Shown: positions 7,638 through 16,598, counted from the stretch's first letter. The stretch: DNA of 42,241 nt from Anaerolinea sp. (GCA_014879835.1 JACSRJ010000272.1:1-42241), one strand, 5' to 3'. Translations and numbers: made by a program. The notes: a model not told the origin generated them from the letters alone.

Positions 7638-9311
7638 ATGAATCGCTTGCGCAATTTCTTTTTTCCTCCACCCGGAACGGTGCGCTCACGTGGGACGATG
7701 CTGTTTATGCTTGGTGGCGCGGCCGTCTTTATAGGGCTGCTGCTTGCGATTCCCCCTGTATGGGAATATAGCAACTCGGTTGAGTTCTGCGGCACGACTT
7801 GTCATACCATGCCCCCAGAATATTCCGTTTATCTGGTCTCGCCCCATGCGCGGGTGTTGTGCGTGGACTGCCACATCGGACGCGATCTGATCCTTATTCA
7901 AGCTTTTCGTAAGGTCGGTCACCTGCGCTTGGTGGCTGCAACGGTTTTGGATGACTTTGAATATCCTATCCGCACCTCAGAGATGCGCCCCGCTCGTGAA
8001 ACCTGCGAACGCTGCCATTATCCTCAGAAATTCTCCGATGACAGCTTGCGTACCCTCAAACGCACCGAGAATAACCGTGAAAATTCACCCTACAACATTT
8101 ACCTTGTGATGCGCACTGGCGGCGGCACCCAGCGTGAAGGCTTAGGGCGCGGTATTCACTGGCATATCGAGAACAAAATCTCGTATATTGCGACAGATCG
8201 GGATGAACAGGAGATTCCATGGGTGCGGGTTGAAACCCCTGATGGTCAGGTGAAGGAGTATGTCTCCATTAACTCACCCATCGACACCAGCAATTTGGAT
8301 CAGTACACCATCCACGAAATGGACTGCACCACCTGCCATAATCGCATTGCTCACCTGCTGGATTCGCCTGAAGCTGCCGTTGACAAGGTGATCGCCTCGA
8401 AGCTACTGCCTTCAACCATCCCCTTCATTCGGGTACGAGGTGTTGAACTGCTCTCGGATCATTACGAGAGTACGGCACAGGCCCTCGAGTCCATTGATTC
8501 CCTTGACAGCTACTACCGCGACAACTATCCTGACTTTTACGCAGAGGGCAAAGATCAGGTCACTGAGGCCATCAAGGTCTTGAAAGAACTGTACCAGTTT
8601 GGCAACTACCCGGAGCAGCAGCTCACATGGAAAACCCATCCTAATAACACTGGGCACAAGGACTCGCCGGGATGCTTCCGCTGCCATGATGGACAGCACA
8701 TCAGTGCCGATGGTGAGGTGGTACGCCTTGAGTGCAACTTGTGCCACTCGATCCCTCAGGTGGTGCGCCCCGGCGCTATCGAACCGCTTCTACCGCTCTC
8801 AACCGGGATCGAACCGAAGTCGCACCTCGATTCAACATGGATCGCCCGGCATCACATGGTCTTTGACTCCACCTGCGCCAACTGCCATAACGTCCAAAAT
8901 CCCGGTGGCAAAGATGACAGCAGTTTCTGCTCCAACAGCCAATGTCACGGGGTGGACTGGAAATATGCAGGCTTTGATGCGCCCGGTCTGGCCACAGTAC
9001 TGGGAATCACACAGGTGCTGCCCACACCACTTCTGGAGGACTTCACAGGCACTCCCACCTATGCGATCTTACAGCCTCTGTTTGATCAGCAGTGCAGTGC
9101 CTGTCATGGGGCTTCACCCTCGAAGGGGCTGCGGGTCACGGACTACGCCAGTCTGCTTAAAGGCAGCGCTGATGGCCCGGTGATCACCCCCGGAAGCCCC
9201 GATCAAAGCAAGATCATTGCAGTGTTGACGGAAGGGCACTTTGCCAAACTCACTGACCATCAGTTAGCCCTTTTGCGGCAGTGGATTGCCGAAGGGGTCG
9301 TAGAACAGTAA
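7638..9311 (+). CDS. Membrane-anchored multiheme c-type cytochrome (up to nine hemes)
   Basis: Exported cytochrome of 557 residues with an N-terminal signal anchor (about residues 15-40). NapC/NirT-like start: EFCGTTCHTMPPEY, then CVDCH and CERCH. Further sites are CTTCH, CFRCH, CNLCH and CANCH. Two motifs have non-standard spacing: CGTTCH (CX3CH) and CSNSQCH (CX4CH). The last about 80 residues form a separate monoheme cytochrome domain (CSACHGASPSKGLRVTDY...LRQWIAEGV) of the type fused to planctomycete-like proteins. Likely role: electron transfer between the membrane quinone pool and periplasmic or extracellular partners; the partner is unknown. ATG 7638 is favoured over GTG 7620 because GAGGAGAG lies 7-8 bases upstream. 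A terminator follows. Ccm genes needed for heme attachment lie at 36143-38462. Confidence 0.85.
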   Translation: MNRLRNFFFPPPGTVRSRGTMLFMLGGAAVFIGLLLAIPPVWEYSNSVEFCGTTCHTMPPEYSVYLVSPHARVLCVDCHIGRDLILIQAFRKVGHLRLVAATVLDDFEYPIRTSEMRPARETCERCHYPQKFSDDSLRTLKRTENNRENSPYNIYLVMRTGGGTQREGLGRGIHWHIENKISYIATDRDEQEIPWVRVETPDGQVKEYVSINSPIDTSNLDQYTIHEMDCTTCHNRIAHLLDSPEAAVDKVIASKLLPSTIPFIRVRGVELLSDHYESTAQALESIDSLDSYYRDNYPDFYAEGKDQVTEAIKVLKELYQFGNYPEQQLTWKTHPNNTGHKDSPGCFRCHDGQHISADGEVVRLECNLCHSIPQVVRPGAIEPLLPLSTGIEPKSHLDSTWIARHHMVFDSTCANCHNVQNPGGKDDSSFCSNSQCHGVDWKYAGFDAPGLATVLGITQVLPTPLLEDFTGTPTYAILQPLFDQQCSACHGASPSKGLRVTDYASLLKGSADGPVITPGSPDQSKIIAVLTEGHFAKLTDHQLALLRQWIAEGVVEQ

Positions 9312-9367
9312 GGGAGAACGGTCAGCGCCCTTAAGGTGGGCATTTAAACCCCAAAACGGGATTATCC

Positions 9368-9424
9368 TCTCCCCCATCCCCCTCAGTACAGCTTACTGCT
9401 GGTGGGGTTGGGGGAGATTTTTTT
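9368..9424 (+). terminator. Intrinsic terminator after the multiheme cytochrome
   Basis: TCTCCCCC (9368-9375) pairs with GGGGGAGA (9410-9417). A second inner block CCCC/GGGG is present, followed by a run of seven T. The arms resemble C-rich hairpins elsewhere in the window (31253-31282), so it may also be a dispersed repeat used as a terminator. Confidence 0.75.
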
Positions 9425-9463
9425 GGGGATTTTGTCAGATAAACATGGTAAAAAAGGGGCGCT

Positions 9464-9479
9464 TGTGACATTTGTCACC
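9464..9479. promoter_or_regulatory. CRP/FNR-family-like operator upstream of uspA
   Basis: TGTGA-CATTTG-TCACC: two half-sites spaced by six bases, matching the CRP/FNR-superfamily layout (TGTGA-N6-TCACA) except the last base. It lies about 80-90 bases upstream of the uspA ATG, in a gap that also holds TACACT (9514-9519) as a possible -10. No regulator gene is in the window, so the binding protein is unknown. Confidence 0.4.
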
Positions 9480-9555
9480 CATAATCTATGATCATTGCCT
9501 TCTCAAATTCTGCTACACTTTGGATAGAGAGATGTGGTAGGGGAGGCTGATCACC

Positions 9556-10047
9556 ATGAGATATGGTAAGGTGCTGGTCACTTTAGACGGCTCCCAATTT
9601 GCCGAAGCTGCGCTTCAACACGCACTCCGTATTGCGGAAGCAGGAGCGCGTATTCACCTGCTCTCTGTGGTTACCGAAGACCCAGTGAGTGAGGTCGCGG
9701 CATTAGCCAGTTCGCTGGCACAACCACTTGCAATGTTTGAGGGCAAATTTACGCCTGCCGCACAGGCAGCCCATCGGGAGATGGTACAAGCCCGCGAAAA
9801 ATATCTAACGCAGATCAGCGAGTGGCTGCATGATCAAGGCTATGCCGTCAGTGTTGAGGTACGCCCCGGAAATGCCGTCGATCAGATTATTGAAGTAGCC
9901 CGTGAAGGCTTCGAGGTGATCGTAATGGCTTCGCATGGGCGTACCGGTTTAAGCCGCCTAGCGCTCGGCAGCGTGGCGGAGGGCGTTCTTCACAAGGCGT
10001 CCTGTCCGGTGCTGATCATCCCGATCAGGTCTGCGCAAGCCGAATAA
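9556..10047 (+). CDS. Universal stress protein (UspA family)
   Basis: Cytoplasmic UspA-domain protein of 163 residues. It begins KVLVTLDGSQFAEAAL and has the C-terminal ATP-binding motif VMASHGRTGLSRLALGSVAEGVLHKASCPVLIIP (G-x2-G-x9-G-S/T), so it belongs to the ATP-binding subgroup. Its specific role is unknown. The ATG is preceded by GGGGAGG at good spacing. It is monocistronic, with terminators on both sides (9368-9424, 10073-10108), and has a CRP-like palindrome upstream. Responses to redox or energy state would be in keeping with that. Confidence 0.9.
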   Translation: MRYGKVLVTLDGSQFAEAALQHALRIAEAGARIHLLSVVTEDPVSEVAALASSLAQPLAMFEGKFTPAAQAAHREMVQAREKYLTQISEWLHDQGYAVSVEVRPGNAVDQIIEVAREGFEVIVMASHGRTGLSRLALGSVAEGVLHKASCPVLIIPIRSAQAE

Positions 10048-10072
10048 GCCGACCTTCTCTCCTCTCTGAACT

Positions 10073-10108
10073 CCCACCCTGCCCCCTAAAGGCGGGGTGG
10101 GCGTTTTT
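10073..10108 (+). terminator. Intrinsic terminator after uspA
   Basis: CCCACCC-T-GCC pairs with GGC-G-GGGTGGG around loop CCCTAAA, followed by CGTTTTT. It is a strong GC stem with a T run, 26 bases after the uspA stop. Confidence 0.85.
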
Positions 10109-10128
10109 AGGCCCCCTGTCAGGCTTGT

Positions 10129-10134
10129 TATAAT
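10129..10134 (+). promoter_or_regulatory. Candidate -10 element (TATAAT) for the CocE/NonD hydrolase gene
   Basis: Consensus TATAAT shortly after the uspA terminator. No good -35 hexamer is seen 17 bases upstream, so the promoter assignment is tentative. Transcription would start near 10141. Confidence 0.4.
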
Positions 10135-10174
10135 CTATCTTATGTTGCCATCCAGACATAGAATGGGACTTTTG

Positions 10175-12079
10175 ATGAAACCCTTCTGCCTTCGCGCATT
10201 CAGCCTTTTGATGGTGATCACGCTGGCCCTCAGTGCGTTGATCGTCCCTCCCGCAGCGGCTCAGGACGACTCCAAAATTTCCCGGTTGGGCGAATATCGA
10301 GGCTATACCAGCCCGGAGTATCAGGAGTGGAGACGCACTTCCCAATATGTGACCGTCCGTGATGGAACCCGGATCGCGGTGGATGTGATTTTGCCCTTCA
10401 AGGCTGATCTGCCCGCCGAGACGACCTTCCCCGTGATTTACGTTCATGAACGCTACGGACGCGCCCGGTTGGTCAACGACGCCCCTATCACACTGGCGAG
10501 CTACCTGCCCTTATGGTCATTTTGGGTGTCGCACGGTTACGCACTGGTGGTCTCTGATGTACGAGGGGGCGGGGTTTCTTTTGGCTGTCGCACGGCGGAA
10601 CTAAGCGATCAAGATTCTCGTGATGCTTACGATCTGATCGATTGGATCGTGTCTCAGCCGTGGTCAAGTGGCAAAGTGGGCATGGCGGGGGTTTCGGCCA
10701 ACGCCAATGTACAGTGGCTGGCCGCCGGTTCAGGGCATCCTGCGCTCAAAGCTATCATCCCCCAGATGACCATGTTTGATCTGTACAGTTTTGTGTATCC
10801 CGGTGGGGTTTACCGTTACGAATTTTTGGAAGCGTGGGCCGATAACGTGAACCGCACCGATATTCGGGCCCCAAGAGTACCCGTTGACGAGGATACTGAT
10901 GGCGCCTTGGCTGCATCCGCGCTGGCGCAGCACCAGTGTAATATCAATGTGGCCACGGGTTCTCGCGCTCATCCCTTCCGTGATAGTTTGTGGACTGAGA
11001 CCAACGAGTACGCTTATCAAGCATGGTCTCTGTTCCGCATGGCAGCGCCGATTAATGCGGCCAACACCGTCGCCGTTTATCAGATTGCGGGTTGGTTTGA
11101 TATGTGGCCCCGCGAGCAAGCGGCGTGGTTCAACAACCTCACCGTGCCGCAGCGGATTGTGTTTACCCCCTACTCGCACGAGGCAGGCTTCAGCCCAGAA
11201 TGGCAGAAGTTCATTGATCCACTGGTGAACGATCCCTTTAATGACCTGACCGCAGCCAACTTTCAGATGATCGAACATCTGCGCTTTTTTGATTACCATC
11301 TTAAAGGCATCCAGAACGGGATCATGGACGAAGCGCCCGTATGGTACTACCTGATGGGTGCACCCGCAGGCGAAGGCTGGCGTTCGGCGACACAGTTTCC
11401 CCTGCCGAATCAGCGCTTGACCGACTTTTACCTTGACGGGGGCGATTCGGGCAGCATCAAGTCTCTGAATGATGGGCTGCTCTCGCAAACGCTGACCGAA
11501 GCAGGGATTGATCGCGAGCTTCTGATCACTGCCGCTACCACAGGTGGCAGCACGCGCTGGCACAATGGGCATGGGGGTGAGTTCTATTACCCGGATATGA
11601 GCGCTCAGGGTGAGATCTCACTCACCTACACCACCCCCCCTCTCACGGAGTCCCTTGAGGTGACCGGATTCCCAGTAGTGCATTTGTGGGTTGCCGTTGA
11701 TTCGGGCGACGCCGACTTCTTTGTATATCTCGAAGAAGTTGATCCGGATGGATATGCCCACTACATCACCGAAGGGGTGCTGCGCGCCTCTCATCGCAGA
11801 CTGAGTGATCCGCCCTATCAGTACATGAATCTGCCCTATCAGCGCAGTTATGAGACCGACGTGGAGAGCATCCCCAGTGGAGAGATCCAAGAACTGGTCA
11901 TAGACCTTCAACCGACCTCCAATATCTTTGATGCGGGGCACCGTATCCGGGTGCGTATCACCAATTCCGATCTGGGCAGCTACACATCGCTTCAGCCTAA
12001 CCCGGCGCCCTTGTTTTCGATCTATCGAAGTGCCTCTGATCCTTCACGGATCGTCCTTCCCGTGATCCCCAAACCGTGA
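10175..12079 (+). CDS. Secreted CocE/NonD-family (X-Pro dipeptidyl-peptidase-like) hydrolase
   Basis: Exported alpha/beta hydrolase. The signal peptide starts at MKPFCLRAF and ends near PPAAAQDD. The S15-type domain begins with RDGTRIAVDVILP. VVSDVRGGGVSFG is the oxyanion/strand region. The nucleophile Ser sits in MAGVSANANVQW, where the usual G-x-S-Y-x-G is altered after Ser. The IAGWFDMWPREQAAWFNNL segment carries the likely catalytic Asp, and a His lies in PYSHEAGF. The C-terminal third is the jelly-roll domain of the family (SLTYTTPPLTESLEVTGFPVVHLWV). It would hydrolyse esters or amides outside the membrane; the substrate is unknown. In-frame ATGs at 10142 and 10163 are alternatives; 10175 best fits a signal peptide. 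Confidence 0.8.
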   Translation: MKPFCLRAFSLLMVITLALSALIVPPAAAQDDSKISRLGEYRGYTSPEYQEWRRTSQYVTVRDGTRIAVDVILPFKADLPAETTFPVIYVHERYGRARLVNDAPITLASYLPLWSFWVSHGYALVVSDVRGGGVSFGCRTAELSDQDSRDAYDLIDWIVSQPWSSGKVGMAGVSANANVQWLAAGSGHPALKAIIPQMTMFDLYSFVYPGGVYRYEFLEAWADNVNRTDIRAPRVPVDEDTDGALAASALAQHQCNINVATGSRAHPFRDSLWTETNEYAYQAWSLFRMAAPINAANTVAVYQIAGWFDMWPREQAAWFNNLTVPQRIVFTPYSHEAGFSPEWQKFIDPLVNDPFNDLTAANFQMIEHLRFFDYHLKGIQNGIMDEAPVWYYLMGAPAGEGWRSATQFPLPNQRLTDFYLDGGDSGSIKSLNDGLLSQTLTEAGIDRELLITAATTGGSTRWHNGHGGEFYYPDMSAQGEISLTYTTPPLTESLEVTGFPVVHLWVAVDSGDADFFVYLEEVDPDGYAHYITEGVLRASHRRLSDPPYQYMNLPYQRSYETDVESIPSGEIQELVIDLQPTSNIFDAGHRIRVRITNSDLGSYTSLQPNPAPLFSIYRSASDPSRIVLPVIPKP

Positions 12080-12090
12080 GGTGAGTCCAG

Positions 12091-13287
12091 ATGGAGTCAA
12101 GTGAGATGCGGGCACTTCAACCAGAGCGCAAGGCAAACAAGGTTCTGCGTCGGCTGGTGCTGGTCGCGGTGGGGATCGGGATGGCGTGGCTGCTGGCCGA
12201 GATTTTGCTGCGGGTGGCCTTTGAAGCCCTGCCGCCCAAGGTTCAGGGGGATATTCAGCAGGTGCGGCGTGTGCCATGGTCGGACGAAACCATTGTGCCG
12301 GTCATGCCTTTCACCATTGACCGCGACTTTCAAGTGCGGATGCCGGTGGGATTAAAGGATTACCCGGTGCGTTGGAGTGACGCCCGTTTTGCTTTTGAGA
12401 CCATCAGCGCGTGGGAAAATCACCGCGCTGGGCTGCGCAGTGAACCCCCGGTTTATCCTCTGGACATCATCACTTTTGGCGATTCTTTCACCTTCTGTTG
12501 GGTGAAGTGGGAAGCCTGTTATGTAAAATTGATCAGCGCTGAAGGTTGGCACACTTTTAACGCGGCTATCCCCGGCACGGGCACCACTGGACAGTTGGCC
12601 CTGATCTCCGAACTGGTGCCCGCGATGAAGCCTCGGTTGGTGATCTGGCAGTGGTACAACAACGATCTTTCGGATAACTACGATCTAGCCCGCATCCGTG
12701 GTGAGGTGGGCGAACTGGAAACCGCCCCCGCCGATGATCCGGTGCTTCCTCCGCAAGGTTTAGCCCAATACTCAGCCGTGATTCAACTGCTTAGTGTGAC
12801 CTTAAACCCGCCCCGGCGCAGCACCCCTTATCAACACTTCTGGGAGGTGCGTTATCAAGGACGTCCACTTTTGGTGCACAGCAACGAGTATCCCTATGCC
12901 ACCACCTTTGTTTATCCCCGCACCCAATACGGCTGGGAACGCGGTCTGGCCGCACAGGAGGAAGGGCACCGCCTGATCCGCGATCAATTGGGGGCAAAGT
13001 TGATGTTGATCATCTTGCCCACCAAAGAGGAGGTTTATGCCAAGGTTTTGGAACCAGTAATCGGTAAGCCATACCTTGATCAAATGGCAGAAAGCCGCGA
13101 GAAACTGCTGGCGACTTGCGTTGAAAAGGGCTGGTACTGTCTTGATCCCCTGCCCGCCTTTCGGGAGGCGATCACTAAAGGGGAGACTATCTACTATGCG
13201 TTTGACTCCCATTTGGATGAGTCTGGCAATCAGATTCTGGCCGTACTGGTGAAGGACTTCATCAAGCAGCATCAGCTTTTGGAGTGA
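12091..13287 (+). CDS. Membrane-anchored SGNH/GDSL-like hydrolase
   Basis: 398-residue protein with one N-terminal membrane segment (about residues 18-38) and an extracytoplasmic SGNH-like domain. Block I is ITFGDSFTFC with the nucleophile Ser. Block III-like WQWYNNDLSDN contains the Asn. The C-terminal FDSHLDESGNQ supplies the Asp/His pair. The layout recalls AlgJ/AlgX-type polysaccharide O-acetylation proteins, but no acetyltransferase neighbour is seen. ATG 12091 has GAGGTGA upstream. It starts 12 bases after the hydrolase gene and is probably co-transcribed with it. Confidence 0.72.
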   Translation: MESSEMRALQPERKANKVLRRLVLVAVGIGMAWLLAEILLRVAFEALPPKVQGDIQQVRRVPWSDETIVPVMPFTIDRDFQVRMPVGLKDYPVRWSDARFAFETISAWENHRAGLRSEPPVYPLDIITFGDSFTFCWVKWEACYVKLISAEGWHTFNAAIPGTGTTGQLALISELVPAMKPRLVIWQWYNNDLSDNYDLARIRGEVGELETAPADDPVLPPQGLAQYSAVIQLLSVTLNPPRRSTPYQHFWEVRYQGRPLLVHSNEYPYATTFVYPRTQYGWERGLAAQEEGHRLIRDQLGAKLMLIILPTKEEVYAKVLEPVIGKPYLDQMAESREKLLATCVEKGWYCLDPLPAFREAITKGETIYYAFDSHLDESGNQILAVLVKDFIKQHQLLE

Positions 13288-13309
13288 AGGGGCATCTTCT
13301 CACCAATGC

Positions 13310-13315
13310 TATAAT
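13310..13315 (+). promoter_or_regulatory. Candidate -10 element (TATAAT) upstream of the DsbA-like gene
   Basis: Consensus TATAAT in the 162-base gap before the DsbA-like gene. No recognisable -35 is present, so it is tentative. The 5' leader would be about 130 bases. Confidence 0.35.
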
Positions 13316-13449
13316 CAGGATCACGGGCTTAGGATGCCTAACGGCGCGGATTCGGTGAACCTCTCCCCTGAAGCCCTCAACACTGCCTTCACCTTTGGGG
13401 AAGGATCAGTTACCTTAACGACTGGTTTCATAAGCGCGGAGGGCTTCTC

Positions 13450-15312
13450 ATGAATCCATTTCAGTTCAAGATGTGGCGATCATGGCGACTTGGTGGACTG
13501 ATCTCCTTGATACTGATGGCAGTCACGATCCTTGTGGTGCCCAAACTTTCCTATCGAGAGGCAGCTTTTGCGTCCCCTCAGGAGTTTTCACTGCTTGCTG
13601 TGGCACAGGCTTCAACCGGGACACCTAAACCAGCGACAGCCAGCAAAACCAATACCGCCGCGCCCACGATGACAGCCACTTCAAAGGTAACAACCGGTTC
13701 AACGGCCACGGCTACAGCGACGGTGTTGAAAACTTCGATCCCTACCACCACCAGCACCCGCCGTCCCAGCCTGACGCCCACGCGCACCCCTTCACGGGTG
13801 GTAACCCGCGTGCCCACCGCCATCCCTACCTTGATCAATCCTTTTGCGGGTATGGCCTATGTCGAGTGGCGTACTGGTGATGGGCTGCTGCGTATGGATC
13901 GCCCGGTGCGTTGGCAGGTAGAACCGATTGAACGCGCTGGCCCCACCGCCTACATTTTCTTTCAGGCTGGGGCATCGGACGTGATTTATCAATTAGCGGT
14001 ACTGCCTGTGACCATCCTTCAGAGTCCCGAATCGATCCGCAGCCCCACCAATGAGCGCATCCTGAGAGAATTCAGCGCGCAGTATGATCCCCGTTCGCTG
14101 GAAGAGGTGACCATCAGCGGCTACACCGGACTCTCTGCGACTCAGATCGTGCGCCGCGAAAGCCGCCAGACGGGGCAGCAGACGGAATTTACGCTGATCA
14201 CCCGGGTGGCCCTGATCGACACCCAGTTGTTCATCCTGATGCAGGGGCTGGTTCCTTCGGAGTTTGAAACGGACATGCAGGCGGTTTTGGAACGAGGACA
14301 GCGCACCCTGCGCATTGATGTTGAAGGGGTGCGGGCTGGTTATTCACGCTTCCTGCCGACTTTAACCTACACCCGCACGCCCACCCGCCGCCCCATCAGC
14401 GCAACCCCCGCCGTGAGCAGCACACCCAATAACGATAGCGCTTTGATCCGCTCTTTTGTAGAGGCAACCTATACAGCCCGTGCCAGTGCCAGCGCCTTTC
14501 CGCCCAGTGCAACCCCGCCCATTCAGGCGACGGTGCGGGCTGTGGTTGCGGCTACCGATACAGCCAATGAGATCGCCACCGGTGTGGCCGCAACCTTCGC
14601 CGCAGAGACATCCATGCCCCCGGATGTTGCCCGCACCGTTGAGGCCATTGTGGGCGCAACCCGAACGGCCCTCGCGGGTGGGGTGATTGTTGCGCCCATG
14701 ATCACCCCCAGTTTCACGCCAACCTTGACACCGAGCGCCACGCTGCTGCCCTCCTTTACGCCCACCCCGGCAGCGGTGCTGCCCGTCCCCGGAAGGCTGG
14801 CGCGGGGCAATCCGGATGCCAAAGTGACCTTCATTGAGTTTTCGGACTTTGAGTGCCCTTACTGCGGCAGGTATCATCTTGAGGTATACAACAGACTGCT
14901 GGCGCAGTTTGGCGAGACTGTGCGTTTTGAATACCGCCATTTCCCCCTTGAATCGATCCATCCGAACGCCTATCGGGCTGCATTGGCTTCCGAGTGCGCC
15001 GCTGAACAGGGCAAATTCTGGGAGATGCACGACAAACTTTATGCCAATCAGGAGCGACTCTCGCGGGCATCTTTGATCATTTACGCCATTGAGAGTGAAC
15101 TGGGCGATCAGGCGCGCTTTGTGCGCTGTCTCGACAACGCGCAGTATAGCAACATCATTGACGATGATTATGGGGATGGAATTCTGGCAGGGGTGCAGGG
15201 TACACCAACCTTTTTTATCCTGTGGAATGGGGGCAGTGAAGTGATTGTGGGGGCGCAACCGCTCTCCGTATTTGTGAGCGCCCTAGAGCGGGCGGTGGCC
15301 GCAGCGCGTTGA
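13450..15312 (+). CDS. Exported DsbA-like thiol oxidoreductase with long Thr/Pro-rich region
   Basis: 620-residue protein in four parts: a signal anchor (about 12-33); a Thr/Ser-rich linker (about 55-125); a predicted globular domain (about 135-280) with no recognised family; a second Thr/Ala/Pro-rich linker with many TPT repeats (about 300-445); then a thioredoxin-4/DsbA domain. The redox motif is FECPYCGRYH near residues 468-471. The cis-Pro loop is VQGTPTFFILW. It is likely to form or rearrange disulfides outside the membrane, tethered at a distance by the flexible linkers. GGAGGG precedes the ATG. The next gene starts one base after the stop. Confidence 0.82.
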   Translation: MNPFQFKMWRSWRLGGLISLILMAVTILVVPKLSYREAAFASPQEFSLLAVAQASTGTPKPATASKTNTAAPTMTATSKVTTGSTATATATVLKTSIPTTTSTRRPSLTPTRTPSRVVTRVPTAIPTLINPFAGMAYVEWRTGDGLLRMDRPVRWQVEPIERAGPTAYIFFQAGASDVIYQLAVLPVTILQSPESIRSPTNERILREFSAQYDPRSLEEVTISGYTGLSATQIVRRESRQTGQQTEFTLITRVALIDTQLFILMQGLVPSEFETDMQAVLERGQRTLRIDVEGVRAGYSRFLPTLTYTRTPTRRPISATPAVSSTPNNDSALIRSFVEATYTARASASAFPPSATPPIQATVRAVVAATDTANEIATGVAATFAAETSMPPDVARTVEAIVGATRTALAGGVIVAPMITPSFTPTLTPSATLLPSFTPTPAAVLPVPGRLARGNPDAKVTFIEFSDFECPYCGRYHLEVYNRLLAQFGETVRFEYRHFPLESIHPNAYRAALASECAAEQGKFWEMHDKLYANQERLSRASLIIYAIESELGDQARFVRCLDNAQYSNIIDDDYGDGILAGVQGTPTFFILWNGGSEVIVGAQPLSVFVSALERAVAAAR

Positions 15313-15313
15313 T

Positions 15314-16072
15314 ATGCGCCTTGATCTGCTGGGTATCCCCACCACCGCCCAGACCTTTTCTGAGGCGCTCAGCACCCTAAAAGGATGGTCGCTGGAACCG
15401 GGCAGGCGTTATGTCTGCACCTGCCCGGTTTATACCCTGATGCGCGCTCGTGAGGATGCTGCCTTGCGGGATGCCTTGATTGGGGCCGATATGGTCACTG
15501 CCGACGGAATGCCTATCGTATGGCTTCAACGACAGCAGGGCGCACCCACGGCCCAACGAGTCTATGGGCCTGATTTGATGTTGTCCCTGTGTGAATCCAC
15601 GGCTGCGGAAGGGGTACGTCACTACTTTTGGGGTGGAAGGCCAACACGCCCTCAGAGCGTTGCAGAGCGGGTGAGCGAGTCGCTGCGTAGACGTTTTCCG
15701 CTCTTGGAAGTGGCGGGTGCCTATTCCTCGCCGATTCAACCCCTTGAAGCGCAACCCGACCCGGCCGTGATCGAACGTATCAATCAGTCCGATTCGGGGG
15801 TGGTGTGGGTGGGTTTAGGATCACCCAAACAGGATGTGTGGATGCGGCTTTATCGCCCCTTCCTCAACGCGCCTCTCCTGATCGGGGTGGGGGCAGCCTT
15901 TGACCTGATCGCGGGCATACGCCAGCAAGCGCCCCGTTGGATGCAGCATCGGGGTTTGGAGTGGCTCTTCCGGCTTACCCAAGAACCGCGTCGGTTATGG
16001 CGGCGCTACCTGATCTACAATCCTCGTTTTATGCTGCTCCTGCTTCGGGAGCGTTATGCGCGCCCCAAGTAG
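15314..16072 (+). CDS. WecG/TagA/CpsF family glycosyltransferase (GT26)
   Basis: 252-residue cytoplasmic glycosyltransferase. Family landmarks are the catalytic-region VTADGMPIVWLQR, the GGRPTRPQSVAERV nucleotide-sugar loop, and WVGLGSPKQDVWM. The C-terminal amphipathic part (RYLIYNPRFMLLLL) typically docks to the membrane. Members transfer N-acetyl-mannosamine(uronic acid) or related sugars to undecaprenyl-linked acceptors during surface polymer synthesis. No polysaccharide cluster surrounds it, so the product is unknown. It is convergent with the minus-strand glycosylase, with only seven bases between stops. Confidence 0.88.
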   Translation: MRLDLLGIPTTAQTFSEALSTLKGWSLEPGRRYVCTCPVYTLMRAREDAALRDALIGADMVTADGMPIVWLQRQQGAPTAQRVYGPDLMLSLCESTAAEGVRHYFWGGRPTRPQSVAERVSESLRRRFPLLEVAGAYSSPIQPLEAQPDPAVIERINQSDSGVVWVGLGSPKQDVWMRLYRPFLNAPLLIGVGAAFDLIAGIRQQAPRWMQHRGLEWLFRLTQEPRRLWRRYLIYNPRFMLLLLRERYARPK

Positions 16073-16079
16073 GGCGGGG

Positions 16080-16598
16080 TTAACCCTCACCCATCTCTCG
16101 GATCATTTTGCCCAACAGAAGCCACGGGCCCTCATCCCACGAGCCAACCGCCGCTGGTGAGGTTGAAGGCAGCACATAAACCAGACTGTCGCCCACTTTT
16201 TCCTCCTGCTGACCATACTTGATCGTGGCACTCTCAAAGAAGATTTTAGCCGCCGTTTTGCCATTAAAAGCCAAAATGCGTGGGGCATGATCAAGGATTT
16301 TCTGACGCAGCCCGTCACGGTCAAAATCCACCCCCTCCAGATCCGCATCAGCGCCAAAGGTCTCCTTGGCCAGATCAGTCAACCCGATCCCATAGTCCAA
16401 TACGGAGCGATATTCAGCGGGTTTGAGCAAGCGTGGAGTCAAACCGATCTGATAGAGCATCGGCCAAAAACGGTTGCGGGGGTGGGCGTAATAAGCGCCC
16501 TCTTTGGCGGAACGACTGCCCGCCGCAGTCCCACAAAACACGACCTTCAAATCAGCCTTGAGGACATCGGGCAGAATGGGTATAGGCGACACAGGCAT
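16080..16598 (-). CDS. mug: Mug/TDG-type mismatch uracil/thymine DNA glycosylase
   Basis: 172-residue glycosylase that would excise uracil or thymine from G:U or G:T mismatches. Motif A is VFCGTAAGSRSAKEGAYYAHPRNRFW; the Asn in PRNRFW fits the family active-site neighbourhood. GIGLTDLAKE and the C-terminal loop PSTSPAA complete the pattern. AGGAAAGG precedes the start. It is divergent from the cysI leader; their promoters must share the 139 bases between 16599 and 16737. Confidence 0.85.
   Translation of the reverse strand: MPVSPIPILPDVLKADLKVVFCGTAAGSRSAKEGAYYAHPRNRFWPMLYQIGLTPRLLKPAEYRSVLDYGIGLTDLAKETFGADADLEGVDFDRDGLRQKILDHAPRILAFNGKTAAKIFFESATIKYGQQEEKVGDSLVYVLPSTSPAAVGSWDEGPWLLLGKMIREMGEG

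Noticed and set aside
10730-11572. 280-residue minus-strand ORF
   Set aside because: Antisense to the CocE/NonD hydrolase, which has clear motifs; composition is that of a mirror frame.
13620-14790. Direct repeats suggesting CRISPR or other repeat array
   Set aside because: These are Thr/Pro-rich codon repeats within the DsbA-like protein; there are no spacers and the reading frame is continuous.
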